Source of the DNA: Castanea sativa
Lineage: Eukaryota > Streptophyta > Magnoliopsida > Fagales > Fagaceae
DNA length: 64,000 nt
Direction of reading: 5' to 3'
Assembly (NCBI RefSeq): GCF_040712315.1
Contig: NC_134013.1
Location: 77,630,001-77,694,000, forward strand
Shown: piece after piece, positions 33,993-44,808 of the stretch
How positions within the stretch are numbered: the stretch's first letter is position 1
Layout: each line of letters starts with the position of its first letter
Translations under genes and position numbers: made by a program
The notes under the pieces: model-generated
Told to the model about the DNA's origin: nothing
Seen by the model: only the letters and a program-made list of their open reading frames with translations
Database searches by the model: none

Positions 33993-36097
33993 CCTAGATC
34001 TTGCATATACTGTAGGAAGAAATAAACATATCGTAATAGACTTGCAAAATGGAAATTTTACAAAGTTAGATTCTACAGAAAGAAGAAAACATTTAGGTAT
34101 TCTATCAAACAATTTTCGTGCATGTAATAAAAAGTTTGTTAGTTAAGTCCACCCTAGCATTAGCAAATTTTTTTGAGAAAAGGGGGTGATTTGCAGAGAG
34201 AGACAAAAAAAATTAAACTTTATAGAATAGAAAATAATCAAAGCTTGAATTAGAAGGTGAAATCAATGTGACCAAAACATGCTTCAATTGAGTCGGGGAA
34301 AGTAGCTATGAGAAGGAGATAAAACTCTCCAAGAAGAATGGCATCGAAGGAGTAAAATGCTTGAGTGTGATATATAATTGGCTGAAAGGATAAGGGAAAG
34401 TGGCTGGATTAAAGGCCAAAAGACGAAATACTGAAACCAAAGCTTAGGTAACTCTTAGAAAATTAATTTTTGCCACAACCTACAAAGTAATCAACTTTGT
34501 ACAAAGAACATTATACTTTCAGATTTCACAATTTAAACCCATTAAAACCAAACATCAAAATTAAGACTTAAAAGTCCTTAAAAAAAATACCAACCAAAAT
34601 CTACAAAGTAATAAACTTAGTATAAAGAAAGTTATACTATCAGATTTCAAAATCCCACAATTTCACTCACCCTTACCAAAAAAAAAAAAAAAAAGTTAAG
34701 AGGCCATTAAAACTGAGGCAGGATTTTTATATTGTGAAGGGTTTTCCTTGATTTAACAAACAAAAAGGGTTATGAATCCAAATTCCTAAATTGACAGCAA
34801 ACCATAATGGAAAAGAATATTAGGAAAAGAAATTAGTACTTTTGCTTTGATTAATTAGAGACTCTAGATCTTAGAAATTTTCCACTTCATTTTTGTAGAA
34901 AAAGAATTTGAATGATTTAAATCCAAAAAGAGAAGAATTCAAACAAACTAATTACCAAAATAATTTTTAAAAAACAGTCACATATCATTATTCCGATTTT
35001 TTTTACCCTAATTGCTGGAATCAAATTCCAACTGCAATTGTAAAAGTTGAAAACATATAATGGAACTAATTTAACTTTATATTTAAGGGAAAAAAAAAGT
35101 CAGAGAAAGAATAATAAACCATAAAAATTCAAAGGGAACTCTTTTTAGTCAGCTTCATACTCCTCCTGCTTCTTTGTCTGGAAAAAATAGAAATAAAAAA
35201 AGTCGGTTTAGCATAATTGGAAACAAAGATTGTTTTGAGAGGAACTGGGAAACGGTTGACTCTTTTCTTGATTAGAATCTCTGGAAACAAAGATTGAAGC
35301 GGATCAAACAAAATTTATCATAGAACTAATCTAAAATAGATAAAAATTGAATAGAACATTTTTAACATGCAATGAAATTTTAAGAAAAACTTACACGTTT
35401 AAAGCAATAGTTTTTTTTTTTTAAATTCCAATAAAGGTTTCTGGCAATTTAACCAGAAGATGTCAGATTTCTCTCGTGACCAACGCTCTTTCCGAATAGC
35501 GAACATTCTCTCTTATTTCTCTGTCTTTGTCCTCTTTAAACCTAAATCATATATAACCCCAAATTTTAGAAAATCAAATCAAAACCTAATGTAACCCATA
35601 TACCTAAATAAAAATCAACCTATCCAATTTTCTTAAAACTAATTCATATTTCATACCCAGATCTTAAGAAAGAGTGAAAAAAAAAAAAAAAAAAAACCTT
35701 GCTGGTGGTAGTTCTCTCTATATTCATATCTCAATTCTTTCGTGCATTACCGATGCCGGTTTTGGTGGTATAAATCTGGCAAGGGAACGGACGGTAGTGG
35801 GAAAATGATGGTGATGGCCAGCCGTACAAACTGTGTCTCCTTCTCATCTCTATATCACAAGTTTTTTTTCCTCCCTCTCTATCTCTGTATCGCAAGCATA
35901 ATAGTATTTTAACCGGTTTATTTTTTTTATATACTGAGAAAAACTGTGTTAAGATTAAATGGTGTTAAGACGGTGAAACAATATAATTTATCACTTTTTA
36001 ACTTATACGTGGCAGAAATATAAATGGACATTTATCCTATATGGCAGCACTTCCTTAATTACTGGAAAAGGCTTCTGCTATTATATATAGTATATGA
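33993..36097. other. Helitron 5' part, no gene seen
   Basis: AT-rich; several A tracts. A 34170-34340 stretch and 35690-35900 (GC-richer) do not give a recognisable protein. Confidence 0.5.
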
Positions 36098-36886
36098 TTA
36101 TATTCCAAGATTTTATTAAACATTTAACCCCTTCATGAAAATATTCATAGTAATACAAAGTCATAATATATAACTGTCATTTTGAAGATTACTAAAACTT
36201 GTTTCTTGAGTATTCAGTTTAATCCTTTAAGTTATTCATATATATTTTATGAAATTAAATCTCAAAAAATATAAACTTTAGGCCTAATACTCTGAATAAC
36301 CAAACCCATTCAACTTATCTCAAGGGAATATTTTATATCTCTATAAAGAGACTATGAATTCCATCTTGAGAATATGTGTTCCTTCAACATTACGTGTGGT
36401 TGCCCAATATATTGAGGTTTTGACCATCAACCTAAATTTCATAATCGGGTCCACTATTTCCCAGGATTGAGAGTTTATGTAAATGAAAGTCATGAGATTT
36501 ATTATTCATTTGGTAGTCGTTAATAGAATAATAAATTTCACAGTGATCTAGTTCAATATATCTTATACACTTAAAACATATTATCATAACAGCTAGACGT
36601 CTTCATTTCCATGATCAAGACAAATCATCTTAATTGGCATGTTATAATCTTTGCAGATGAAATGTCAAATTTCATCACTAACTACGAACTAAGATTTTGA
36701 GTTTACAAAGAACTTGTAATTTATATCTTCTATGACTAAATCACATACTATGCATCTCAAAGACTATATGATAATATCCAAATATTCATGCTGCCATTAT
36801 TTTAGATAATAATAAAACAAGTTTATTACATAGAACATAATGCGATACATAGCATACAGTAGAATTTTAGGGCACTAATCCTAACA

Positions 36887-37200
36887 AATAGGTAGTAACC
36901 AATAGAAATGAATAAAAAAATAATTTGAAAGGAAGGAAGGGGTGGAGTAGGTAAAGGTGAAGAGTGAATAGAATTAGGTAATGAGGGTTCAAGCTAAGTA
37001 GTAAGAGGAAGTGATGTGTCAGCATTGGGAAGAAGATTAGAAGTGAAAACATCTGGTAAGATGGAATTAAAAGACAAAGATTAAGGACAAGAGGGTGGAG
37101 AATTAGCCAGGATCTCTCTCGAATGAAGCAATGTAGGCAACTACTCATCTAAGGATGAGAAAACATAATAAGGAGCTAGAGAAGTTAGATTAGATGTAGG
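36887..37200 (-). pseudogene. Possible Ty1/copia integrase-RT linker relic
   Basis: The minus strand gives LPTLLHSREILANSPPSCP and ILPDVFTSNLLPN in one frame, a proline/serine-rich spacer of the kind that precedes HPM.TRSK in copia pol. It sits next to the reversed C LTR, in the expected order before the piece at 25271-25379. The assignment is tentative. Confidence 0.4.
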
Positions 37201-37376
37201 GGAGGCTCTATACATTTTGGGGCCTAAGGTGAAGATTAAAATGAGGCATTTTACATATTCAAATATTTCAAATATTAGTTAAATATTTTTTTACTTAAAA
37301 TCTATCCTTCTCATTTTTTCCCTCCCCTTATAATAAAACTATGTCCTTTAGACTTTGAATTTAAGCAAACCCTACT

Positions 37377-37438
<62 letters not shown>

Positions 37439-37894
37439 TACCTTCTCTATGCCTCTATTGTTCCTGCCTTTCTAGTTTCTCCACCTCCCTTCTTATCACA
37501 TCTCTCTTATTTTGGGTATGTTCACGGAATCTCTATTTCTCATTTTTGCTGAATTTTGAGTTGTTTGTTTGCTAAAAATATATGATTATGAGTTTTTTTT
37601 TTTTTTTTTTGTATTTCCTTTGTGCTTGGCGTTTAAGTGTTGAGAAAATTTTTGTGTGTTGAGAAAATGTGGAAAAATAGTATTTTAATTTCTTTGGTTG
37701 ATAAGAAATTAGAAGAAACCAAAAAATGACCAAACCAAACCAATTGAAATGCAGTCAATTTAGTTCGATGTTCATTTCCTATGGTTCAATGTCAGTGATA
37801 AATAATGTAAAACTGAAAACTTCTAGGTTTGGCAGAAAAATCTATTAGGTTCTAAGGATTTAGGATCTAAATGTATTAGAACTTCAATGTGTAA
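37201..37894. other. Spacer, no gene seen
   Basis: Includes a (TC)n tract at 37379-37434 and a T tract near 37595. GGGGAGGCTCTATACATTTTGG at 37199 looks like the edge of an unclassified repeat. Confidence 0.4.
37379..37434 (+). repeat. (TC)n microsatellite
   Basis: About 28 uninterrupted TC units. Confidence 0.95.
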
Positions 37895-38677
37895 TGTTGG
37901 CAAACCATGATCAAAACTTAGAGTCTAGATTTAGGATGCTTAAAGTATGTTTAATGTAAAGTTGGAATCAAGTAATTGTAGAAAATTACTGTTCACTTTC
38001 TACCAGGCTCGATCGATCAAAAATTAGACTCGATCGATCGAAGCTCGTGTAGATTGTTTTTTTGTAGAAATTTTCAACTCAACCCAAGCCCGTTTGACGC
38101 GTAGGGTTTTATGTTTTATGTTTCATATAAATAGGAAAACCTTAGCCATGTTTTGGTAGTTGTTGTTGCTATGTATGTTCATCTCTTATGAGATCTAGAG
38201 GTGTTTGCCTTCACATATACTTAAGGTTATCAAGAATCAAGATTATGTCAAGAGCTTGATGATTGCTTCAATTGTTGCATAAAGAGCTTAAAGATATACA
38301 AGTGGTGTACTTGTGCTTGCTGTGGATCTGAGAAAGAAGTAGTCTGTGGACTTGGAGCTGTCACGTGGTCGTGGTAGTAAGTTTCCTACTCAAGGTAGTA
38401 ATAGGATGTTAGTGATCTAAGTCGCTATTGTGTAAACTTCAATTCTTTCATAGTTGATCTGTTTTACCTTGAGGATAGCTAGGTTAAATCCTCCCCAGGT
38501 TTTTTTACCGGTTTGGTTTTCTTGGGTTATCATATCGTGTGTTATTTACTTTTCCGCACTGCTTTGCATGATATGATTTACTTGTGTTAACCTAGATTTG
38601 AATAATTTACCTAAGTTAATCACTTGACTAAATAACTAGGTTAATCTGTTTGTGTTTAAGGGGTCTAAAAATGTACA
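37895..38677 (+). repeat. LTR related to families B and E (solo or fragment)
   Basis: Starts TGTTGGCAAACCATGATC. The downstream half follows the B LTR layout: CCCCAGGTTTTTTTACCGG, GGGTTATCATATCGTG, TTACTTTTCCGC, TTAACCTAG and GGGGTCTAAA. U3 has CTCGATCGATC palindromes near 38012-38042, then a TATA-like CATATAAATAGG near 38126. The right end and target duplication are not clear. Confidence 0.55.
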
Positions 38678-39467
38678 AAATCACCCTTCACCTAGACCAA
38701 AATCGACTGATGTCACCCCTAGTCTTAATTGTGACTAGACTACTCTTTTTGGGGGTATAAGAAAGATGGGGTTAGCATTTTTTTTCTTAGGTCATTACAC
38801 CACAAAAAAACTACTTTTCTTCATAGAATGAATAATTATATATATATAAAAAAAAAAAGTAGAATAAATTACTTAGTGCATAAATTCTAGATTGAATTTT
38901 GAAGATAGCCAACCTGTTATTGGAAAAAGGGGTGGTTCCTTGTCCCTATCAAGAGTGGAAGGACCTTGGTGAAAATTTCGATATTAAAATGCAATGAAAT
39001 ATCGTAGGAAATAAATATAAGGAAAACAAAGTAGAGAAAATGGAAAATGGAAAACCGTTGGATAAAACTTTCTATTTCACCAAGAAACTATTATGACAAT
39101 CTAGAAATCACTTTTTTACTATAAACAAAGTTTTCTCTCTCAAAACAAAACTTTCGCTCTCTACCCTTTTTGTTTAATAGCTTTCAAATTGATTCGTCAA
39201 CAAGCTTAAGGTGAAATGAAGAATTTAATTAATGATTTCGTACTTTTCTCTATTCTATTACTTTCGAAAACAACTTCCATAAAAATTTAAAAACTTAGGA
39301 CTTATTCTCGAATATGGTATAAATTTTGAATTTTTTTTATGTAATTCACCCCTTCCCCCCACCCCATGCACAAGAAAAAAAAAAAACAAAAAACAAAAGG
39401 GAATGCTATAAGTATAATTATTGAAGGAGGGCTCACTCGGTGATAATAGTTGTTGGCCTGCAAATTT
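38678..39467. other. No gene seen
   Basis: AT-rich spacer with A tracts near 38850. No feature recognised. Confidence 0.5.
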
Positions 39468-41286
39468 GGCCAAAATGGGCAAATGCCATTCTCGTGCAAA
39501 AAAAAAAAAAAAAAAAACAGTATTACGCCCCATTTCCCAAACTAATTAGGAAAATGCCCATCTTTTAAAACTCGATTTTCTCAAAATCGAGTTAAGCCCT
39601 ATAGCGACATTTTAAGGAGCCAATAACGGCGTTTTGAAACTCGAGCTTCATGAAATCGAGTTATAGGTAAAAAAAAGAAAAACTTCCATGGAACTTGAGT
39701 TCTATTGGGGTTTATGCCCTAAAATCCAATTTATTGGCATGTAATAAATAATTAAATTATTTAATTATATGAGACTATTTATAAATGAACTAATAAGATA
39801 TTATCTTAGTCCATGAGATGCATTGTATGTGATTTAGTCACAGAAGATGTAAATCATAAGTTCCTTGTAAACTCAAAATGTAGTTCATAGTCGGTGATGA
39901 AATTGGGCGTTTCATCTGCGAAGACTATAACATATCAATTAAGATGATTTGTCTTGATAATGGAAATAGAGATTTCTAGTTGGTATGTTGATATGTTTTA
40001 AGAATTAAAATATATTAAACTGGACCACTGTGAGATTTATTATTCTCCTACCGATTGTTAAATGAATAATAAACTCACGACTTCTATTTACATGAACTCT
40101 TAATCCTGAGAGATAATGGATCTGATCATGAGATGTAGGTTACTTTGATATATCAGGAGTGAGATCTATTAGTTACGGTCAAAACCTCAGTATGTTGAGC
40201 AGCCACATTTAGTGTTGATGGAACATATATTTTCAAGATGGAATTCATAGTCTCTTAACGGAGATAAAAAATATTCCCTTGAAATAATTTTAATGGGTTT
40301 TGGTTATTCAGAGAGTTGGGCCCAACTACTTTAGTAAGGAGTTACTAAAGTATATATTTATGGAATTGGATTTCATAAATATATAATAAATAATTTAAAG
40401 GATTAAATCGGCTACTTAAGGATTTAGATGTAGTAATCTTCAAAGTGGCAATCTATATTCATGACTTTGTATTACTACGAATATTTTGATGAAGGGGTTG
40501 CATGTATAATAAAGTCTTGGGATATAATTTATAGATAAGGCCTAGAGTGAAACTATATTTATATAGTGGTATTAAATATAGTTAATGGTAACTTTGGACT
40601 TGTCAAGAGTTGACAGAAAAGCTCAAGGCTCATTGGAGCTAGTGTCTTATTAGTCCCTTTTGGTCTCACTCCAAGCCACATACTAGAGCCCAATTGGATT
40701 GGCCCAAAAGGCTAGCCCAATTAGATAATCAGTTATATATAAGGAGAGAAACATACAAAATTTCATAAGTCTTTTGTATAAGTGTTTTCATTAAGATCAA
40801 ACTTAGAATGAAATGGTTTGTGTGTGAGTGCTGGACACTCTCTTATTCTCTCCTATGAAACTGATTAAAAGACCACACATCTTGGGCATTAAGTGGAATT
40901 TGAGTGAAGATTAAAAGTGTTCCTAAGTGCTTCTGATCTTCGGTTTTGAATTTCACCGCTCCAAGGTACGCTTTCTTGTTCTCTAATTCTAAAACTTACA
41001 TAGTGCATGTTATATTGTGTATGAAGTAGATCCGTTAAATTTCCACTGCGTATGTTTTGTATGTGATACAAACACGTGATTTTCCAACAAGTTCATGGAG
41101 CTCGAGTTACAAAACGCCGCTATAGGTCCTTAAAACGTCGCTATAGGGCTCCAAAATTTTTTTTTTAAACTTGATTTTGAGAAAATCGAGTTTCAAAAGA
41201 GGGAAATTTCCTTAATTAGTTTGGGAAAGAGGGTATTTGCTCTTTTTTTTTTTGTGCGAAATGGGCATTTGCCCATTTTCGCCCCT
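39468..41286. mobile_element. Fold-back element carrying a solo LTR
   Basis: Terminal arms GGCCAAAATGGGCAAATGCC and the reverse of CATTTGCCCATTTTCGCCCC; flanked by CAAATTT on both sides (39461-39467 and 41287-41293). Without the solo LTR and its duplicated 5 bp it is about 430 bp, like the copy at 33512-33992. It is non-coding. The seven-base flank could be a partial longer duplication of a Mutator-like element. Confidence 0.68.
39703..41089 (+). mobile_element. Solo LTR of family C (copy 1)
   Basis: 1387 bp, TATTGGGGTTTATGCCC (TG changed to TA) to TTTTCCAACA, flanked by AGTTC on both sides (39698-39702 and 41090-41094). No internal region. It contains a splice-like or polyadenylation-type U5 and resembles common copia LTRs. 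Confidence 0.85.
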
Positions 41287-41606
41287 CAAATTTACAACCT
41301 TTGTTTAACCTCACTTCAACGGTAGAATTGTCACTTTATGACATAAAGGCAATCTTGTACTTTTGATAATTAGATTTTCATAGGCTTAATTGGGAACAAA
41401 TTTAGAAGTTCTATCAATTAAAATGACATATCATATACATAAAATCTAACCGTTGTATTAAAAGTTATTTTAACGGTCAATATGCATTCTTGTAGTTGAC
41501 GTTGATCAATTAATTATGATTGGCACATTAAAGAATTAATTTTGATGAATTACATGTCATAATTCTATTGATTTAAGTTTAAGGCAAGACTATGTTTAGA
41601 TGCATA
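41287..41606. other. No gene seen
   Basis: AT-rich spacer. Confidence 0.5.
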
Positions 41607-41623
41607 GGATAATTAGGTAATCT

Positions 41624-41732
41624 TTTACTTTTTTTGAGAAACAAACACACACAAGGGAAAGGGAAATGGATTCTAACACAAAGGCACATCACAACTCCAC
41701 TCAAAAGCCACCGTAACTTTTAAGGGAGGGTG
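41624..41732 (-). mobile_element. Short retroposon (5'-truncated LINE/SINE-like)
   Basis: 109 bp ending on the minus strand with TTTCTCAAAAAAAGTAAAA. It is flanked by a perfect 17 bp duplication, GGATAATTAGGTAATCT (41607-41623 and 41733-41749). Long target duplications plus an A-rich tail are typical of target-primed reverse transcription. The family is unknown. Confidence 0.7.
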
Positions 41733-41835
41733 GGATAATTAGGTAATCTAGTTGTTGTAAATAACTGGTTAATTTTAATTTAATTTAATAGTAAGTAATT
41801 AATATTTAAAATAAATAAATGACCCTGATCAATAA

Positions 41836-42841
41836 TATTAGGACATATGTGATTCATGTTAGGAACATATCTCATCATGTATTGGCTAATCCTTTGACAA
41901 AACACACTTTACTTGTAATTGGATAGATCTAGGATGTGTTTAATGCTTCAAGGAACAAGGTTTTAAATTCAAGTGTTAAAACCATGCAAGTCTGTCCAAG
42001 CATCAAGTGATGAAGTGCTGGTTTTTAAAGCTCGACAGCTAGTATCTATCGAGGTTTCAAAAGTTGTTTAAGCTCGAAGATCGACAACTGCTCGATAGAT
42101 AGGATATCTATCGAGATTTATGAAAATCAGATTTTCAGCTCTGATTTCATTCCAATCTATGAGTATGTTTTTAGGCTTTCCTTTCTCACAGCCCTAAACA
42201 TATGTAAGGATTATTTTAATGGCCGTCACAGAGAGCACAAATGCACGAGTGTGAAGCAAAGTGTTGTTCATGCAAATTGTGACCGAAAACCTAATTTGCC
42301 CTAGTTCTTCTTTCTCTTGAAGAAGCTGCTGTGTTTGTACACCGTTGGGTTTTGTGACCAAGGACCTTCGTGATCTTCATCGTGTGATGAACTGAAGAAC
42401 TTTGTAGCTAACATCCTTCTCAAGTTGGTGATTAAGTCGTGTACTAGGATTCGAGCATCTATGGGTTAGTAATGTATTAGGAGTCGTGCATTAAAAGGAG
42501 AGATTGTCACTACAAAACAAGTCCAATTGGGTGTTGGGGTAAAGGTTCAACTGTAGGTTGGTATAAAGTACTTGAATTCCTTTACTTGTAACTACTTGTT
42601 GTGATAATAGTGAATTCTCGGGAGTGGTGACCTCAAAATCACCCGGTGGAATTTTTGCCTTGGAGGTTTTTCCCATTTAAAAACAAATCACCTTGTCAAC
42701 TTTATTTTCTACTGCATTTTATTTTAGTTGGTGATTTATTTGTGCTGCCACTTATATTGCATGTTAATTTGATTAATTAATAAACTTGGCTAATTAATCA
42801 ATTAATTCATTACAAGGGGTCAATACATTCTTGGCCTATCA
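41836..42841 (+). repeat. 5' LTR of E2
   Basis: TATTAGGACATATG (TG changed to TA) to TTGGCCTATCA. The promoter region has CTCGACAGCTAGTATCTATCGAGG about 160 bp before the CATATGTAAGG TATA position. Confidence 0.85.
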
Positions 42842-42843
42842 AG

Positions 42844-42857
42844 TGGTATCAAAGTCA
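42844..42857 (+). other. First primer binding site of E2
   Basis: TGGTATCAAAGTCA two bases after the LTR; similar to the methionine tRNA complement with changes after TGGTATCA. Confidence 0.65.
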
Positions 42858-43050
42858 AGGTCATGGGTTTGAGTCGCGGAAGTGTCGTTGTGATGGAGGG
42901 ATTATTGAGGGGACCACAATTTGACTCCTTACTACCACTTTAAAAACAAGTCCACGTGGTGTGATGTCAAATGCCATAAAAGATTTGAGTGTGTCTTTCT
43001 CATCACCAATTGGTTTTGAGGTGGAAGGGCACAACTCACGGTCCAACAAA

Positions 43051-43062
43051 TGGTATCAGAGT
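43051..43062 (+). other. Second primer-site-like sequence of E2
   Basis: TGGTATCAGAGT preceded by CCAACAAA, a copy of the family B LTR-end/primer-site junction. It lies 209 bp inside the element. Confidence 0.6.
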
Positions 43063-43121
43063 AGGCATACTCTGATTAGGTTTTAAATCTTTGCTGTGTG
43101 ATCCATTGACCCTTGTTTGTC

Positions 43122-43895
43122 ATGGATAGAGGACAGTCACTTATTATACCTCTGTTATTTGATGGTACTAACTATGCATACTGGAAAGTACGCATGAGAT
43201 CTTTCTTGCAGTCTTTAGATGAGAAAGTGTGGCAAGTTGTGGAGATAGGCTGGACCAAGTCGAAGGAAGCACCGGCTGATTGGGATGATGCTAAGATCAA
43301 GGCGGCAAACTTTAACAGCAGGGCATGGAATGCTTTATTCAATGTAGTCACAAATGAGGAATTCAGGAAGATATCCTCCACTGAGACTGCAAAGGAAACA
43401 TGGACCATTATCCAGACAACCTATAAGGGAATAAAGGTTGTCAAGGACTCGAAGCTTCAGAGGCTCACTACTAGCTTTGAAGAGATTAAGATAGAGGAGG
43501 ATGAGTCATTTGATGAGTTCTTTGCCAAGCTCAAGGACATAATGAACTCAGCTTTTAATCTTGGGGAAACCATTCCTGAACCCAAGATTGTGAGAAAGGT
43601 ACTCAGATCTCTACTCGAGAGATTTTATGCCAGGATCACCACTATTGAGGAATCAAAGGACATCGATAAAATTCCTTTGACAAAGTTGGTTGGCAATCTA
43701 CAGACCTATGAGTTGGGTTTTACAAGGATTGGGAAATCAAGTAAGAGTAAGAGGATGGCACTAAAGGCCAAGAACAGTGACATGGATGAGCCTTCAGACG
43801 ATGAAGATTCTAAAATAAAGTCCTATATCACAAGACAATTAAAAAAGTTCATGAAGAATGCCAATGCGAAGGGCTTCGATAAGGACTGTAGGTAA
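43122..43895 (+). CDS. gag: Copia-type Gag (UBN2/DUF4219-like) of E2
   Basis: Nucleocapsid/particle protein of a Ty1/copia-type element. The frame is open for 258 codons from MDRGQSLIIPLLFDGTNYAYWKVRM, the conserved N-terminal motif. The core follows: WQVVEIGW, AWNALFNVVTNEEF, AKETWTIIQTTYKG, KLQRLTTSFEEIKIEEDESFDEFFAKL, KIVRKVLRSLLERF and LVGNLQTYELG. The ATG at 43122 is chosen because the same leader precedes gag in B0, B1 and the fragment at 60896. It stops at 43893-43895 before the zinc knuckle, probably by mutation. It is the best preserved reading frame in the window. Confidence 0.85.
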   Translation: MDRGQSLIIPLLFDGTNYAYWKVRMRSFLQSLDEKVWQVVEIGWTKSKEAPADWDDAKIKAANFNSRAWNALFNVVTNEEFRKISSTETAKETWTIIQTTYKGIKVVKDSKLQRLTTSFEEIKIEEDESFDEFFAKLKDIMNSAFNLGETIPEPKIVRKVLRSLLERFYARITTIEESKDIDKIPLTKLVGNLQTYELGFTRIGKSSKSKRMALKAKNSDMDEPSDDEDSKIKSYITRQLKKFMKNANAKGFDKDCR

Positions 43896-44670
43896 TCTAG
43901 TTCTTTTCAATCTAAGAGCCAAGACAAAGGGAAGAAGGATGCTAAGGATGGAGGTCAGTACACTATTCCTTTAGGACCCAAGTGTTTCGGGTGTCAAGGC
44001 TTCGGTCACATGAAACAAAAGTGCCCTACTTATCTCAAGTCCATTGGGAAAAGCAAGGCACTTGCTGCTACATTGAGCGACACCGTACTTGAGGATGATT
44101 CCAAAAATGAGGATGACGAAATCCCAAATGCCTTCACCGCCACTGTCAATTGTACTAAGGGCATTGTAGAAGATGTGAATGAAGAAGAGGACTTGGTGGA
44201 GTCAAAATTTAAGAAGATGGATGAACAAGATGACATCCAAATAGCCTATGCAAAGTTATACAAGGTCTCTGAAAAGCATGAGAAGTTGTATGGGTTAGCC
44301 ATCAAGAAGCTCAGTGTTGTGGAGCTTGACGAGAAGAAATTTTCACAAAGTTTGATGAAGTCAATCAGACTATTGGAGCACTGAGGTTTGAGAACAATTT
44401 ATTGGCTTAGAATACCAAGAAACTTGAAGCAGAGCTGTTTCAAGTCAAAACTCAGTTGGAGAGGACTTCAAGTGAAAAGCTTGATGAGATGCTCAGTATG
44501 CAGAAATCTGCCTCTAATCGAATCGGTTTAGGGTATGATTTCTCTTCTCCTAATACTGCTTCCTCTAGTACTAGTATTTTTGTTTCTCCTACTAATAATG
44601 TTGAATCTGAGAACAATGATGTTAAAACTGTGATAGCTAGTGAGAACATAGATAAGGGTAAATCTATCTA
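43896..44670 (+). pseudogene. gag: Gag C-terminal region of E2 with zinc knuckle
   Basis: After the stop, a shifted frame has the knuckle CFGCQGFGHMKQKC at 43983-44024 (CX2CX4HX4C intact), an acidic segment, and DDIQIAYAKLYKVSEKHEKL, which matches the part kept in B0/B1 (DDIQVAYCKLYNF). A stop at 44382-44384 and a shift break it before KKLEAELFQVKTQLERTSSEKLDEML, a coiled coil. Confidence 0.72.
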
Positions 44671-44763
44671 GGAGCACCCCCTAAGCTTGCTAAGAAAGAA
44701 ACCAAAAACCCTAGGACTAAGAAGAGTAATTCTCATAAGTCTAATCAGAAGAAGCAGCATCTC

Positions 44764-44808
44764 TATCATCATTGTGGAGCAGCTGGACATACTCAACCTA
44801 ATTGCTAA
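44764..44808 (+). pseudogene. Second zinc-knuckle remnant of E2
   Basis: YHHCGAAGHTQPNC followed by a stop: the first Cys has become Tyr (TAT at 44764-44766). It corresponds to the second knuckle of B0/B1. Confidence 0.6.

Larger units (their letters stand above)
30559..36097 (-). mobile_element. Non-autonomous Helitron
   Basis: On the minus strand it begins TCATATACTATATATAATAG (36097 downward) and ends with a hairpin (CCCGTACATATGCACGGG) followed by GCCACACACTAG at 30559. This is the Helitron signature: 5' TC, 3' hairpin about 10 bases before CTAG, and insertion between A and T with no duplication. The empty site is visible in other copies of the same LTR. 5.5 kb with no Rep/helicase ORF, so non-autonomous. 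Inside are a CGGTAC-rich element, a fold-back element and possible SINE sequence. Confidence 0.82.
30185..36886 (-). repeat. Family C LTR (reversed) interrupted by a Helitron
   Basis: 30185-30558 plus 36098-36886 read as one LTR when 30559-36097 is removed (AATAAA/TTATATTCCAAG; intact relatives have TTTATAAATTATATCTC). The LTR start is the CCTAACA at 36880-36886, the reverse of TGTTAGG. The two solo C LTRs (39703 and 55261) confirm the family. Confidence 0.78.

Noticed and set aside
30559..36097. Autonomous Helitron
   Set aside because: No Rep/helicase motifs in any frame.
37355..37552. 65-codon Leu/Ser frame
   Set aside because: Produced by the (TC)n microsatellite.
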